This document shows, one piece after another, positions 43,956 to 53,610 of a stretch of DNA of 64,000 nt (positions within the stretch are counted from its first letter, which is position 1; each line of letters starts with the position of its first letter). The stretch spans positions 2,402,288-2,466,287 of the forward strand of contig NC_092676.1 of NCBI RefSeq assembly GCF_964355755.1. The letters are read 5' to 3'. The stretch is from Antedon mediterranea (Eukaryota > Echinodermata > Crinoidea > Comatulida > Antedonidae). The notes under the pieces were generated by a model that did not search any database, had not been told where the DNA came from, and was given only the letters and a program-made list of their open reading frames with translations. The position numbers and the translations under genes are program-made.

Positions 43956-46100
43956 ATGTTTGAATGTGACCTTTTTGATAATGTAAATGTGAGCACAGAA
44001 TATTTTAACGAAGATAACTTAATTTCTTCACTTGAACATTCTAATTTATCATCAAACTTTTCTATATTTGGACTAAACTGTCGTAGTGTTGTTAATAAGT
44101 TTGACTTAATCTCAAACTATTTAGACTCACTCGTACATGCCTTCTCCGTCATTGCCTTCAGTGAAACCTGGTTAACCGAAAAAGATAATATTAATCTATA
44201 CCAGTTACCAGGCTACAGTTTGATTCACAATGATAGGAAAGATAAGAGAGGTGGTGGGGTAGCGTTCTATGTTACCAACAAACTAACATATATTATTAGA
44301 AATGATCTGTCATCTTGTATGACTGAAGCAGAGACTATTTTTATTGAGATTGAGTTAGAATCAGGAAATAATGTTATTTGTGGTATAGTTTATAGACCAC
44401 CCTCACGTTCCTTGCAAAAGTTTGATGATGAATTAACATGTGTAATGCAAATGATTAATCTAGAAAAAAAGAAAGCTTACCTTGTGGGAGACTATAACAT
44501 AAACTTACTCCAACAATCTACCGACAACACTATCCAATCACACTTAGACACAATATTTTCTCAGTCATTTCAGCCAATCATAAAAAGTCCTACTAGAATA
44601 TCCGATAATTGTGCTTCAATAATTGATAACATTTATTGCAACATCGATTCTTTTACTACGTCCCTTAAAAGTGGAATACTTATTACTGATATTTCTGATC
44701 ACTTCCCAATATTCTGTGTAGATACTTTGGAAAAACATAATAAGCAATATCCTCGATTTGTATATAAACGACAATACTCTCCTCAACAAACGGAGTATTT
44801 TTTGCAAGAATTACAAAGTAATCAGTGGAATGATGTGCTATTCTCAAATAATGCGAATGTTGCTTATCAAAATTTTACAAACACTTTAAATAAAACAATT
44901 GATAATTGTTTCCCTTTAAAACGAATTAGAAATAAGGCGAACAAGTTAAAATCTCCTTGGATCACAGCTGAAATTGCCAGAGCTATCTCTCAAAAACATA
45001 AATTATATAAAAAGTACAAACAAAATAACACCACTACTAATAAAAGTACGTACATACATTTTAGAAACAAGTTAACCACTACTATTAGAAATCGGAAAAA
45101 AGAATATTATATGGTCCAGTTTGAACGAAATAAACAAGATATTAAAAAAACGTGGACAATCCTAAATGATATAATGGGTAGGAAAAAGACTACCAATTTG
45201 CCTACAAAAATAAAATTGGGTACTGAGACTTTCTCTGATAATGATGAGAAAGCTGATGCATTCAACTCTTTTTTTATTAATATTGGAGAAAAACTAAATA
45301 ATAAATTTAGGCATGAATCTCAAAATGAAGAAATCACCCACAGAACTTTCTTAAAGGGAAATTTTACCTCTTCAATGTTTTTTAAGCCTGTTACTGAACA
45401 TGAACTTAACCACTATATTAAAAACACAAAGAATACTTCTCCTGGCCATGATGGTATAAGTGCCCAACTCATAAAATCTGCTTCCCCGTTTATTTTAAAA
45501 CCTTTATTGCATATTATTAATACGTCATTATCATCGGGCTGTGTCCCGGCTGATATAAAAATTGCTAAAGTTATCCCGGTATTTAAGAATGGTGACATCT
45601 CCGATATAAATAATTATCGGCCTATTTCCATTTTACCCTTTTTTTCCAAAATATTTGAGAGGATTGTGTATGATCAAACGATTTGTTACCTCTCAAAATA
45701 TAACGTACTGAGTAAAACACAGTATGGATTTAGACAACACCATTCAACTAGTCATGCTTTAATACAATCGATTGAAAAAATCACAAACGCTATTGAGAAT
45801 AAAGAGTTCACACTAGGAGTTTTCCTTGATTTATCAAAAGCGTTTGATACAATCGATCATGATATATTATTAGATAAGTTAAGATTTTATGGTATAAGAG
45901 GAGTTCCGCTAAACTGGTTCTCAAACTATCTTAAAAAAAGACTACAATACACATTTATTGTTAATACTGCATCTAGTAAAATGACAGTAAACACTGGAGT
46001 TCCTCAGGGATCCATATTGGGTCCATTATTATTTCTTATATTCATTAATGATATTAGTCTAGCATGTAACCATGTAGACATGATTTACGTATGCAGATGA
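43956..46100 (+). CDS. LINE ORF2, endonuclease and most of reverse transcriptase
   Basis: 714 codons. The apurinic-type endonuclease starts with GLNCRSV (N41) and SETWL (E70), then RGGGVAFYV, VGDYNIN and SDHFPIF. The reverse transcriptase follows with NYRPISILPFFSKIFERI, FLDLSKAFDTIDH and GVPQGSILGPLLFLIFINDI. The frame is lost within 46081-46090, just before the catalytic YADD, and stops at 46100. The protein would nick target DNA and copy the LINE RNA, but this copy lacks the catalytic aspartate pair in frame. An in-frame TAA directly precedes the ATG. Confidence 0.9.
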   Translation: MFECDLFDNVNVSTEYFNEDNLISSLEHSNLSSNFSIFGLNCRSVVNKFDLISNYLDSLVHAFSVIAFSETWLTEKDNINLYQLPGYSLIHNDRKDKRGGGVAFYVTNKLTYIIRNDLSSCMTEAETIFIEIELESGNNVICGIVYRPPSRSLQKFDDELTCVMQMINLEKKKAYLVGDYNINLLQQSTDNTIQSHLDTIFSQSFQPIIKSPTRISDNCASIIDNIYCNIDSFTTSLKSGILITDISDHFPIFCVDTLEKHNKQYPRFVYKRQYSPQQTEYFLQELQSNQWNDVLFSNNANVAYQNFTNTLNKTIDNCFPLKRIRNKANKLKSPWITAEIARAISQKHKLYKKYKQNNTTTNKSTYIHFRNKLTTTIRNRKKEYYMVQFERNKQDIKKTWTILNDIMGRKKTTNLPTKIKLGTETFSDNDEKADAFNSFFINIGEKLNNKFRHESQNEEITHRTFLKGNFTSSMFFKPVTEHELNHYIKNTKNTSPGHDGISAQLIKSASPFILKPLLHIINTSLSSGCVPADIKIAKVIPVFKNGDISDINNYRPISILPFFSKIFERIVYDQTICYLSKYNVLSKTQYGFRQHHSTSHALIQSIEKITNAIENKEFTLGVFLDLSKAFDTIDHDILLDKLRFYGIRGVPLNWFSNYLKKRLQYTFIVNTASSKMTVNTGVPQGSILGPLLFLIFINDISLACNHVDMIYVCR

Positions 46101-46107
46101 CACAAAT

Positions 46108-46923
46108 GTGTTTTATAGTCACAATGATATTACTCAAGCTTTTGATACAATGAACCAGGAGTTATCTATACTTTCGGACTGGTTTATTGCTAACAAATTA
46201 ACGCTAAATGTAAACAAATCAAAATATGTTATATTTAAGGCTAGAAATAAGTCAGCTGACACTACCTCACTACAATTGAGGATGGGAAATGAATGTATAG
46301 TAAAAGCTACTGAAGTTAAATTTCTAGGCTTATTTCTGGATGAAACTTTATCGTTTAATTTTCATGTAAATGAGGTAGCAAACAGTATTTCTAGAATAAT
46401 TGGTGTCTTAAACAAAGTGAAGTCTATGTTATCAAGTAAAATCTTGTTAACGGTATACAATGCACTTATATTACCTAGAATAACGTATGCTATCACAGTA
46501 TGGGGTGCTACTTCTGCTACAAACTTAAACCGTATACATATTCTCCAGAAAAAAGCACTTAGAAATATTTGTCATGTTCATTTTATGCATCCTTCTCATC
46601 CACTTTTTATTTCAACCCAAACATTAAATATTTTTGACCTTTATACGAAACACACTGCTATATTTATGTATCAATATAAACATAATCTATTACCTGAATC
46701 ATTTAATAACTTATTTAGTACATCTGCCTCATTCCATAATTACTCAACTAGAAACAGGTCAAACTACTGTCCACAACTAAAACGCACCAAAGTCGGACAG
46801 CAATGTATTTCCTACCAAGGAACACATATTTGGAACAATTTAACAGACTATATAAAACAATCCCCCACTTTAAGTTTGTTTAAACAGAGATTAAAGCAAT
46901 ATTATAACAATAGAAATATTTAA
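46108..46923 (+). CDS. LINE ORF2, C-terminal part after the frameshift
   Basis: The YADD box is encoded at 46090-46101 in this frame, followed by WFIANKLTLNVNKSKYVIF, VKFLGLFLDETLSF, ITYAITVWG and the C-terminal STRNRSNY..LWNNL-type ending (here IWNNLTDYIKQSPTLSLFK). It is continuous with the previous ORF except for the frameshift, and no other lesion is seen, which suggests a young insertion. Confidence 0.88.
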   Translation: MFYSHNDITQAFDTMNQELSILSDWFIANKLTLNVNKSKYVIFKARNKSADTTSLQLRMGNECIVKATEVKFLGLFLDETLSFNFHVNEVANSISRIIGVLNKVKSMLSSKILLTVYNALILPRITYAITVWGATSATNLNRIHILQKKALRNICHVHFMHPSHPLFISTQTLNIFDLYTKHTAIFMYQYKHNLLPESFNNLFSTSASFHNYSTRNRSNYCPQLKRTKVGQQCISYQGTHIWNNLTDYIKQSPTLSLFKQRLKQYYNNRNI

Positions 46924-47600
46924 GTTAAGTAAATCACATTATGTTATTTTGGTTTGTTCTTTTTGTTTGTACTAATTGTTTGATCTTTTTGTTAGGGTTA
47001 CATGCTTAAAGCACTTGTGCTTATTTTGTATCCCATTCCATTATCTTATTATTTGTATTGTATTTGTATATGTTTTTATTTTGATTATGGAATAAAAATG
47101 TCGATGAATTGAATTGAAATTATTACTTTTGACCTGGAAATATAGTATTCATGGTTTATAAGTACGATACACTGAAATAGTTTTGTAATAGTGTTATTAT
47201 CTTTAAAATCAATCTCGTTACTTTCTGGTATAACAATATGTAGAGTAAAGTTATTGTCCTCACTAAAGAGAGAGAATTGAAAGTTGTCGATAATCGATTT
47301 TCTGCCATCATAGATCAAGTTAGTATCATAAACCCAAGATACTGATGTCCGATAAGAGTTTTTTGCTACACAAGGCAGGGTAACATTTTGTCCAGAGAAT
47401 ACCTTCACTTCTGTTGGTGGTTTAACAACAAACTGTGCTGCAACAAATGAAGTCAGTACAAACAACAAAATCAATAAACTCACAATATACATCTTATACC
47501 TCATAGTTCAATGAATTCCTGGTCACAACTGTATGAGAAGATATTCAGAAAACTATTGTAGTTTCCGCAGATATGAGAATTTGTTTTACTGTTGCAACAA

Positions 47601-47607
47601 CTTTATA
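47601..47607 (-). promoter_or_regulatory. TATA box of receptor K
   Basis: Minus strand CAAGAATATAAAGTTGTTGC lies 97 bases before the start codon, identical at the core to the C and F elements. Confidence 0.6.
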
Positions 47608-48267
47608 TTCTTGTCCTTTTCAGAATTGACAATATCCAACTTGTTTCTTTGGCATTTAAAAAATTGTTTCTTCCAGCACTTTTGATGAAACTCAAAAAGT
47701 GTATTGCAAATTGTTTGATCTATGTAAACTTTTGCAGAGTAGTGTTGACTCAAGTCTGAAGTAAATTATTATCTGTGTTGCTGTGCTGTTTATTCTATTC
47801 TTTGTTGCCTGATTTCCTTACCATGTTTCTGTAATGGTGTAACCGATACACCATCATTTGGTAATGTTTGCTATGTATACATAATTTTCGTTATCAACAG
47901 TCAATATATTGATTTACCAATCTGTTTTATTATCTGCTATATTATATACAAACTTTTATACTACACGTATCATTTATAACTTGTCATAAGAAGTATCAAT
48001 ATAACAGTGATGCATTGTGGGATTTCAAGTCCCTTCTTTATCTTTATTTAAAAAAAAAATTTTTTTTTAGCATGGTTGGAATCCCTTTTATCATATTAGT
48101 TTATGTGTAGCGCTTAGAGGTTTCACAACATTAGGCACTATATATATCCAGGATATTATTCTTATTATTATCCTTTTTTATATAAGAATAGATAGCAAGT
48201 AAGATATGAATGTTTTATAAATTTCATATAAACACTTTAAAAATGTTGAAATGCTTTGATTAAATGT

Positions 48268-48487
48268 TAAAGATGTAATGTCCCCCAAAAACATTAAGAT
48301 TAATGAAATTAGACTTTAAATGGGCCATTTTGTAGTTTTCAAAACTATTTTTTTGCTTTAAATTACATATTTTTTCAGGTAAATAATTTGTTTCCCGTTC
48401 AATATTTGGTCAAAGTGAATAAACTATACGTAAAATCAAAATGGCATAACAAACCAATTCTTTTTTCAGCGGGACAATATATCGTTG
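48268..48487. mobile_element. MITE family 2, complete copy
   Basis: Ends AAAGATGTAATGTCCCCCAA and the imperfect complement GCGGGACAATATATCGTT enclose about 215 non-coding bases. Related to the ends at 41391-41466 and 42597. Confidence 0.65.
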
Positions 48488-48746
48488 TCATCAACAATTT
48501 CAATGTAAGGTTCATCACATCATATTGCCTTCACATGTATTTCTGAACTGACCTTTGGCTGTTAAATCTCAAATTCTTATTTAAATCAATAAAAGTAATT
48601 TCTGAAACAATGTTTGATGAATAATGGACGGTTGCCATTGTAACTATGTAACTCAGGATTAATGTTACATATCCTTAAAGTTCAAACATTTATATGCAGG
48701 TAATATGTTCTTAATGTTTACCTTCTATTTACCTGGACATGTACAC

Positions 48747-49430
48747 TTAATGTGAAATAACCCATTTCTTCTTAACATGAGACTTATTGACATAAACTAC
48801 ATTAGTTGATGTGTTTTCTTTACTTTGATCATGAATATTGTTTGTCCTATCTTCATGTTCATTAACAATTTCCATATAAAGTTCTTCACATTCAGCTCCT
48901 GTACATTGTTGTACACCAGGATCATTGACGTAAACTCTATCATCAGATGTATTTTCTACATCAGGAATGACTTCATAATCTGTGTCATCTGTTGTGTCAA
49001 CAGTACCTTCAGCATAATCTACAATTTCCAAGTTTTGTCCTCCATGGTTATCATTAATAGAGGTCATGTCTGTTAAAGTATCTGGTATGACCCTTGCACT
49101 GTGACATTTGTCAATAGTGAGATTAGATTCATCAATGGTATCAATTTTAGCAGTCATTGTTTTTGATTTAATCAATTGGTAAATCTGACTGGTACTTGTT
49201 TCTGGTATCTGATATCCATCTTCTTGTCTGTCTTCTCTTTCAGGAACAATGGTATCATCATAGTCATTGGTTTCATTTTTGTAAAATTTATAATAGCAAA
49301 GTAAAATAATGACCATTATAGTAACTCCTAGAGGGATAGTGTAGATCATACTATTGCTGTCAACAATAGCACCAATAATTATCATTAATATAACATACCG
49401 TAAAATCACAATATATAATATCTTAAACAT
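48747..49430 (-). CDS. Receptor L: Ig-less membrane protein with cassette-2-like tail
   Basis: The start at 49430 (MFKILYIVILRYVIL) is preferred because it begins the hydrophobic leader; the open frame extends to 49523. It gives 227 residues: leader 1-21, a nine-residue external stub, membrane helix about 32-50 (TIPLGVTIMVIILLCYYKFYK), and a 175-residue tail. The tail has DYDDTIVPE, DGYQIPE, QIYQLI, NLEIVDY, an ITSM-like DTDYEVIPDVE (TxYxxI), RVYVNDP, ELYMEIV and VVYVNKSHV. Tyrosine content is high and there is no decay, so it may be functional as an adaptor-like or decoy partner. Alternatively it is a deletion product. Tail sequence is more diverged than in other cassette-2 members. Confidence 0.7.
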   Translation of the reverse strand: MFKILYIVILRYVILMIIIGAIVDSNSMIYTIPLGVTIMVIILLCYYKFYKNETNDYDDTIVPEREDRQEDGYQIPETSTSQIYQLIKSKTMTAKIDTIDESNLTIDKCHSARVIPDTLTDMTSINDNHGGQNLEIVDYAEGTVDTTDDTDYEVIPDVENTSDDRVYVNDPGVQQCTGAECEELYMEIVNEHEDRTNNIHDQSKENTSTNVVYVNKSHVKKKWVISH

Positions 49431-49523
49431 CTTGTGGTATAAGTCAACAAATTCCTTCTCACAATAGATAAATTGATTTTTAGCGATTTCCTCAGATATG
49501 AAATTAGAAAGAAAGAAACCCAA

Positions 49524-50645
49524 AAGTTTTGAATTGCTGTAAGTTTATTCTCTTTTTTACACAATGTCCAAAAAAGAAGTTTTATTCCAACTTACTCTCA
49601 TTCTCTTCTATACAGAAGGTTTCAAATCATTTATTTGTGTTAAATTTTACGTGTACGTTAGTTTCAAATGCTATCAATTGAAAGTATTTTATATAGAAAT
49701 AATGAATATTTATCAGTTGAATATTCTCTATCAATTGAACATAAGATATGAATTATTAGTTTAATAACTGTGGTGTGTTACTTTAGTTGTTTAAAATAAT
49801 CATTAATTTTGGTTTCAATCATCAACATCTTGAACCATATGTTAAAGGTTGAAGGACCATGGCAAAATCATTGTGTAAATTTTCTAGTTTATATGTAAAT
49901 TTATATCATCTATTTTTTTGTTCTGGGGTCTTTCTCGAGACAAGTAACTTGATTTCTTCTAGAGGAGCCCCCAAATGATGGTATATTACCATGCTTATTA
50001 AAATACACACCTATGTTATACTGTACAATAATATGCCATTATTGAATAAATACATGTTTTTCTGAAATCGCAGTACTTGTGTTTTGGCTTGAGAGAATTT
50101 ATAGACTGTGCAATCTTTACTGTACATTGCCTTTTCATATCGCATATTTTCAGAGTTTAATTGTTGTAACCATAACAAGTGTTTTCTTTTATTTTACTTT
50201 ACATTCTTTTTAGCATTGTAGAAATCATATTCCTATTAATTTTGTCATTCCTACGATGCATTTTCAAGTTTATAACTCCAGGAAGTGTTTTTATGAAGAA
50301 AATATTATGGTAAAATATAAAATAATGCATTTAAAATGGATATCTAATGAATAATGATTGGAACAAATATATTTGATTTGTGTCTAATTGGACAAGTATG
50401 ATAAACTTGATATAGAGTATACAGTAGAGTCCATGTTAAGGACACATAACATACAGTAAAGTATTATTTAAATGTTTATTTACTACAAAGTTCACAAATC
50501 ATTTATATAATTTTATATAAATTATTGTTTCCTATAGTACATTATTAACAGTGTATGTTATACTCTGATTGTGTCATCATTGTCATCAATAATTTCAATG
50601 TAAGGTGCAACACATACAGTCTCTTGTTGCCATGCCAACATACCA
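49524..50645. other. Region between receptors L and M
   Basis: Mostly AT-rich without features. 50548-50645 is the frameshifted continuation of the M tail: in another frame the minus strand still reads PIDGMLAWQQETV and APYIEIIDDN. An AATAAA signal for M is at 50475-50480. Confidence 0.6.
50475..50480 (-). terminator. Polyadenylation signal of receptor M
   Basis: AATAAA on the minus strand in the ATGTTTATT context, downstream of the frameshifted tail end. Confidence 0.45.
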
Positions 50646-51668
50646 TCAATAGGTTTCATAAGCTGAATCAAGTTTATCATTTATAATTTTTAATGTTTGA
50701 TAATCTTGTCTGACATGTTGTTCTGGTACTTGGTATCCATCTTCTTGTCTGCCTGTCCTCTCAGCAACAACTGTGTCAATATAGTCCACCTTTTCATCAT
50801 CTTTTAATGTTTGATAATCTTGTCTGACATGTTGTTCTGGTACTTGGTATCCATCTTCTTGTCTGCCTCTTCTCTCAGCAACAACGGTATCATCATAGTC
50901 CAGCTTTTCATCATCTTTTAATGTTTGATAATCTTGTCTGACATTTTGTTCTGGCACTTGGTATCCATCTTCTTGTCTGCCTCTTCTCTCAGCAACAACT
51001 GTGTCAATATAGTCCAGCTTTTCATCATCTTTTAATGTTTGATAATCTTGCCTGACATGTTCTGGTACTTGGTATCCTTCTTCCTGTCTTCCACTTCTCT
51101 CAGCAACAACTGTATCATCATAGTCCAGCTTTTCATCATCTTTTAATATTTGATGATCTTGTCTGATATGTTGTTCTGGTACTTGGTATCCATCTTCCTG
51201 TCTTCCACTTCCCTCAGCAACAACTGTATCATCATAGTCCAGCTTTTCATCATATTTTAATGTTTGATAATCTTGTCTGACATGTTCTCCTTGTACTTCT
51301 CTTATCTCAGCAACAACTGTATCATCATAGTCCAGCTTTTCATCATCTTTTAATGTTTGATAATCTTGTCTGACATGTTCTTCTGGTACTTCTCTTATCT
51401 CAGAAACAACGGTATCATTAGAGTCAATATTAATGACTTGACTTCTTGTAAAAATGTATTTACTGTAGTAATACAAAATGGCAATGATGGTAATGATATT
51501 ACCAACAATGCCTAGGAGGAGAAAGTAGAATAGAACATTTCTTGTTATGTCTTCCTCGTTGTTTTGTTCAGGGAATGAATTTGCGTCTTTTGAAGAAAAA
51601 GTAGGAAGCTGGGCAGCAACAAAAGAAACTAAAAACAAGAAAATCAGAAAACTCACAACATTAGACAT
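50646..51668 (-). CDS. Receptor M: Ig-less membrane protein with seven-fold repeated YQTL/YQVP tail
   Basis: The start at 51668 (MSNVVSFLIFLFLVSFVAAQL) begins a typical family signal peptide; the open frame reaches 51722. It gives 340 residues: signal peptide 1-19, a stub of about 24 residues with no Ig domain, membrane helix about 45-68, and a 270-residue tail. The tail consists of seven units of up to 38 residues with DYQTLK, KLDYDDTVV and DGYQVPEQHV. One unit has DHQIL in place of DYQTL. The frame ends SAYETY because a deletion joined AYET to a later segment out of frame, removing the YIEI and terminal boxes. It is a membrane-anchored multi-tyrosine scaffold without visible ligand-binding domain; whether it is functional is open. 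Confidence 0.75.
   Translation of the reverse strand: MSNVVSFLIFLFLVSFVAAQLPTFSSKDANSFPEQNNEEDITRNVLFYFLLLGIVGNIITIIAILYYYSKYIFTRSQVINIDSNDTVVSEIREVPEEHVRQDYQTLKDDEKLDYDDTVVAEIREVQGEHVRQDYQTLKYDEKLDYDDTVVAEGSGRQEDGYQVPEQHIRQDHQILKDDEKLDYDDTVVAERSGRQEEGYQVPEHVRQDYQTLKDDEKLDYIDTVVAERRGRQEDGYQVPEQNVRQDYQTLKDDEKLDYDDTVVAERRGRQEDGYQVPEQHVRQDYQTLKDDEKVDYIDTVVAERTGRQEDGYQVPEQHVRQDYQTLKIINDKLDSAYETY
50690..51420 (-). repeat. 114-bp coding tandem repeat in the tail of receptor M
   Basis: Seven copies, the two N-terminal ones shortened, of a 114-base in-frame unit. Each full copy gives three tyrosines (YQTL, LDYDD or LDYID, GYQVP). The same module occurs singly in E, I, K, N and O. Confidence 0.9.
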
Positions 51669-51741
51669 CTTATGTTTTGAAATCAAGAAGCTTTTTTTAT
51701 TTCCAAGTTTAAGAAAGTTCAAAATGCAATGATTGCAGCAA

Positions 51742-51748
51742 CTTTATA
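51742..51748 (-). promoter_or_regulatory. TATA box of receptor M
   Basis: Minus strand AAGGATATAAAGTTGCTGCA, 74 bases before the start codon, same context as K and C. Confidence 0.55.
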
Positions 51749-52995
51749 TCCTTGTCGTCCAATACCCATTGATTGAATACTTTCTTTCTTTCCTTTTAGT
51801 AAAACATGTCTTAAAATATAATATGATATCCTTTAATCTACGTTCATAAAACTGTGAAATATTTCCAAAGCAGTATATTACTTGATACAGTATGTCTGTA
51901 ATGTTGTCAGTGTTTCTTTTTATAACAGTATATCCTACCCATGGTGTAACCAATACACTCACAGTTTCCTTGTCATAATTGGATAACTTATGATGGTTTT
52001 ATTTACACTATAGTATCCTTATTATCTTCTTAAACCCTACAAAACATCTTTATACCACTTAAATTCAGAAAGTTGTTTTTTAAAGAGAATTAATTACTCT
52101 ATTATACGAACAAATTCATTTGAATTACTATATATAAGATATCAATATTCTAACATTATAACCTGGTTAAAGGTGACATTTACCATTATTAAAGTTGAAT
52201 GCCGTGCTATAGTAGTAGTAAGTCTATAGTTAGTAGATAACGACAGTGAGAGGGAGTTTTCACATTACAACACGTAGAAGGAAGTAGATATTAGCAAAGA
52301 ACTTATAACACAAGAATCTCCTGTTCTTCAATTTGCATTCAAAACACAGTATCTGAAGTACAGGGTTAAAAGGTCAAACTGGGCGACGCCATTTCACAGC
52401 ATGGAGCAGCGCCCCCTCCAAACTAGGAAGTCAATTACTCTACCCCCCCCCCCCCCCCCCACCTAGAGTATTAGGAGTATTAGCAGAACCCCTCTATGAT
52501 TTTGACTTTCTAATTTGATGCGGGCGCCCTACTCCTCAGTCAATTACTCTATCCCCTAGAGCATTAGCAGATCCTCTCTATGATTTTGACTTTCTAATTT
52601 GATGCGGGCGCCATACTCCATGGCTCACAATGGCGCCACCCATAGCTCTATTCTATCCCACAATGCCTTTCGAAATTGTTACGCGCTTCGGACGAACATG
52701 AGATTCTTGTGTTATAAGTTCTTTGATATTAGTACAATTCACATAGTACAGTATTGTTGGTGTAATAACAATAATAATTTCTATCTCAAAGTTTATTTCT
52801 AGAAATATTTAAATGATTGATTTCATATATTAGAAAGTTTTAAAATTGCATAAATGCATAGTTTACATTAGTAAAATATTTTTATAATGTTATATCATAT
52901 GTTTGGAGTATTGTTCTTTAATTAGGAGAAAGTTACTGACGTTTGGTCACATTCTCCAAAGAACAATCCTCAAAATAATAGAAACCACATGGTAA
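51749..52995. other. Region between receptors M and N
   Basis: A C-run is at 52443-52460. A 39-base segment with CTCTATGATTTTGACTTTCT and GATGCGGGCGCC is repeated at about 52491 and 52576. A ZNF143-like TATCCCACAATGCC lies at 52653-52667. Otherwise AT-rich with no gene. Confidence 0.55.
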
Positions 52996-53610
52996 TCATT
53001 TCTTATTTTGCTTAATTTTTTGTTTCCTAACACGAGGATTATTTGCATAAACTGTATTTGTTGACATGTTTTCTACATTCTCATCACGAATGTTAACATA
53101 TAAATGATTGTCATCAATAATTCCAATGTTAGGTTCATCGTATACAGTCTCTTGTGCCAACCTACCATCAATAGGGGTCATGTATGCTGATGTATCTGGA
53201 TTGTTCCCTAGGTCATTTGATGGAATACTTTCATAGACTGGTACATCTTCATTTGTATTCTTTGGTAGTAATGTTTGATATTCTTGTCTGACATGTTGTT
53301 CTGGCACTTGGTATTCATCTTCCTGTATTATTCTTCTTCTCTCAGCATTAATTGTGTCGTCATAGTCACTAGTACTGGCTTGATTTCTCTTATACTTGCA
53401 GTAGCAAAGCACAATAATTACAACAACAATAATAATAGTAGCAACAGCGCCTAATATGATACCACAGGAATACTTATATACCACACATGACAGCGTAGCA
53501 TTTTGTCCTGGAAATGTCTTCACTTCTGTGGGTGGCATTACATCATACTCAACATCAGCTATTGAAGTCTTTATAATCCACAGAATTAGCAAACTCACAA
53601 TGTTATACAT
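52996..53610 (-). CDS. Receptor N: ectodomain-deleted receptor with cassette-2 tail
   Basis: 204 residues: signal peptide 1-18, the first 25 residues of Ig1 (MPPTEVKTFPGQNATLSC), then an abrupt in-frame join to the membrane helix (about 49-69, GAVATIIIVVVIIVLCYCKY). The tail has DYDDTIN, DEYQVPEQHV, EYQTLLP, VYESIPSND, SAYMTPID, LYVNIRD and VYANNPRVRKQ. The rest of Ig1 and all of Ig2 and Ig3 are gone, although reading frame and tail are preserved. The AYETI box reads VYESI with Pro at -2, so it no longer fits ITIM/ITSM. Either a functional tail-only receptor or a recent deletion. Confidence 0.72.
   Translation of the reverse strand: MYNIVSLLILWIIKTSIADVEYDVMPPTEVKTFPGQNATLSCVVYKYSCGIILGAVATIIIVVVIIVLCYCKYKRNQASTSDYDDTINAERRRIIQEDEYQVPEQHVRQEYQTLLPKNTNEDVPVYESIPSNDLGNNPDTSAYMTPIDGRLAQETVYDEPNIGIIDDNHLYVNIRDENVENMSTNTVYANNPRVRKQKIKQNKK

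Larger units (their letters stand above)
43830..47108 (+). mobile_element. CR1/Jockey-type LINE inserted in receptor K
   Basis: About 3.3 kb, on the strand opposite to the host gene. It has a roughly 120-base leader, an endonuclease plus reverse transcriptase ORF with one frameshift, and a roughly 190-base 3' untranslated region. It ends in GGAATAAAAATG and a short GAATT-type repeat (GATGAATTGAATTGAA) with no long poly-A. No ORF1 is present, so the copy is probably 5'-truncated. Exact junctions cannot be fixed; a short AATT is shared by both edges. Confidence 0.9.
42721..47504 (-). pseudogene. Receptor K: three-Ig cassette-2 receptor split by a LINE insertion
   Basis: The 5' piece (47504 to about 47125) codes for a signal peptide (MYIVSLLILLF...AAQF), Ig1 (LPC to FQC) and the link SRSKVII. 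The 3' piece (about 43826 to 42721) resumes at YSFIKPNC, the first residues of Ig2, and continues through Ig2, Ig3, a valine-rich helix partly encoded by (GTT)n, and a cassette-2 tail. That tail has DYDNTIV, DGYQVPEQHV, DYQTLQTM, an ITIM-like LSAYETIPDIE (SxYxxI), EPYIEI and NYVNIPDE. Both pieces are open and well conserved, so the gene was intact until the LINE entered between Ig1 and Ig2. As it stands it can give only a truncated secreted Ig1 that reads into LINE tail sequence and stops. Confidence 0.9.
47505..48746. other. Region between receptors K and L
   Basis: It contains the K promoter element (47601-47607), a ZNF143-like site at 48004-48023, a MITE family 2 element at 48268-48487, and a scrambled fragment of a receptor tail and Ig3 at about 48482-48570 (EPYIEIVDDN and a KVSSEI-like piece). 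Confidence 0.55.
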
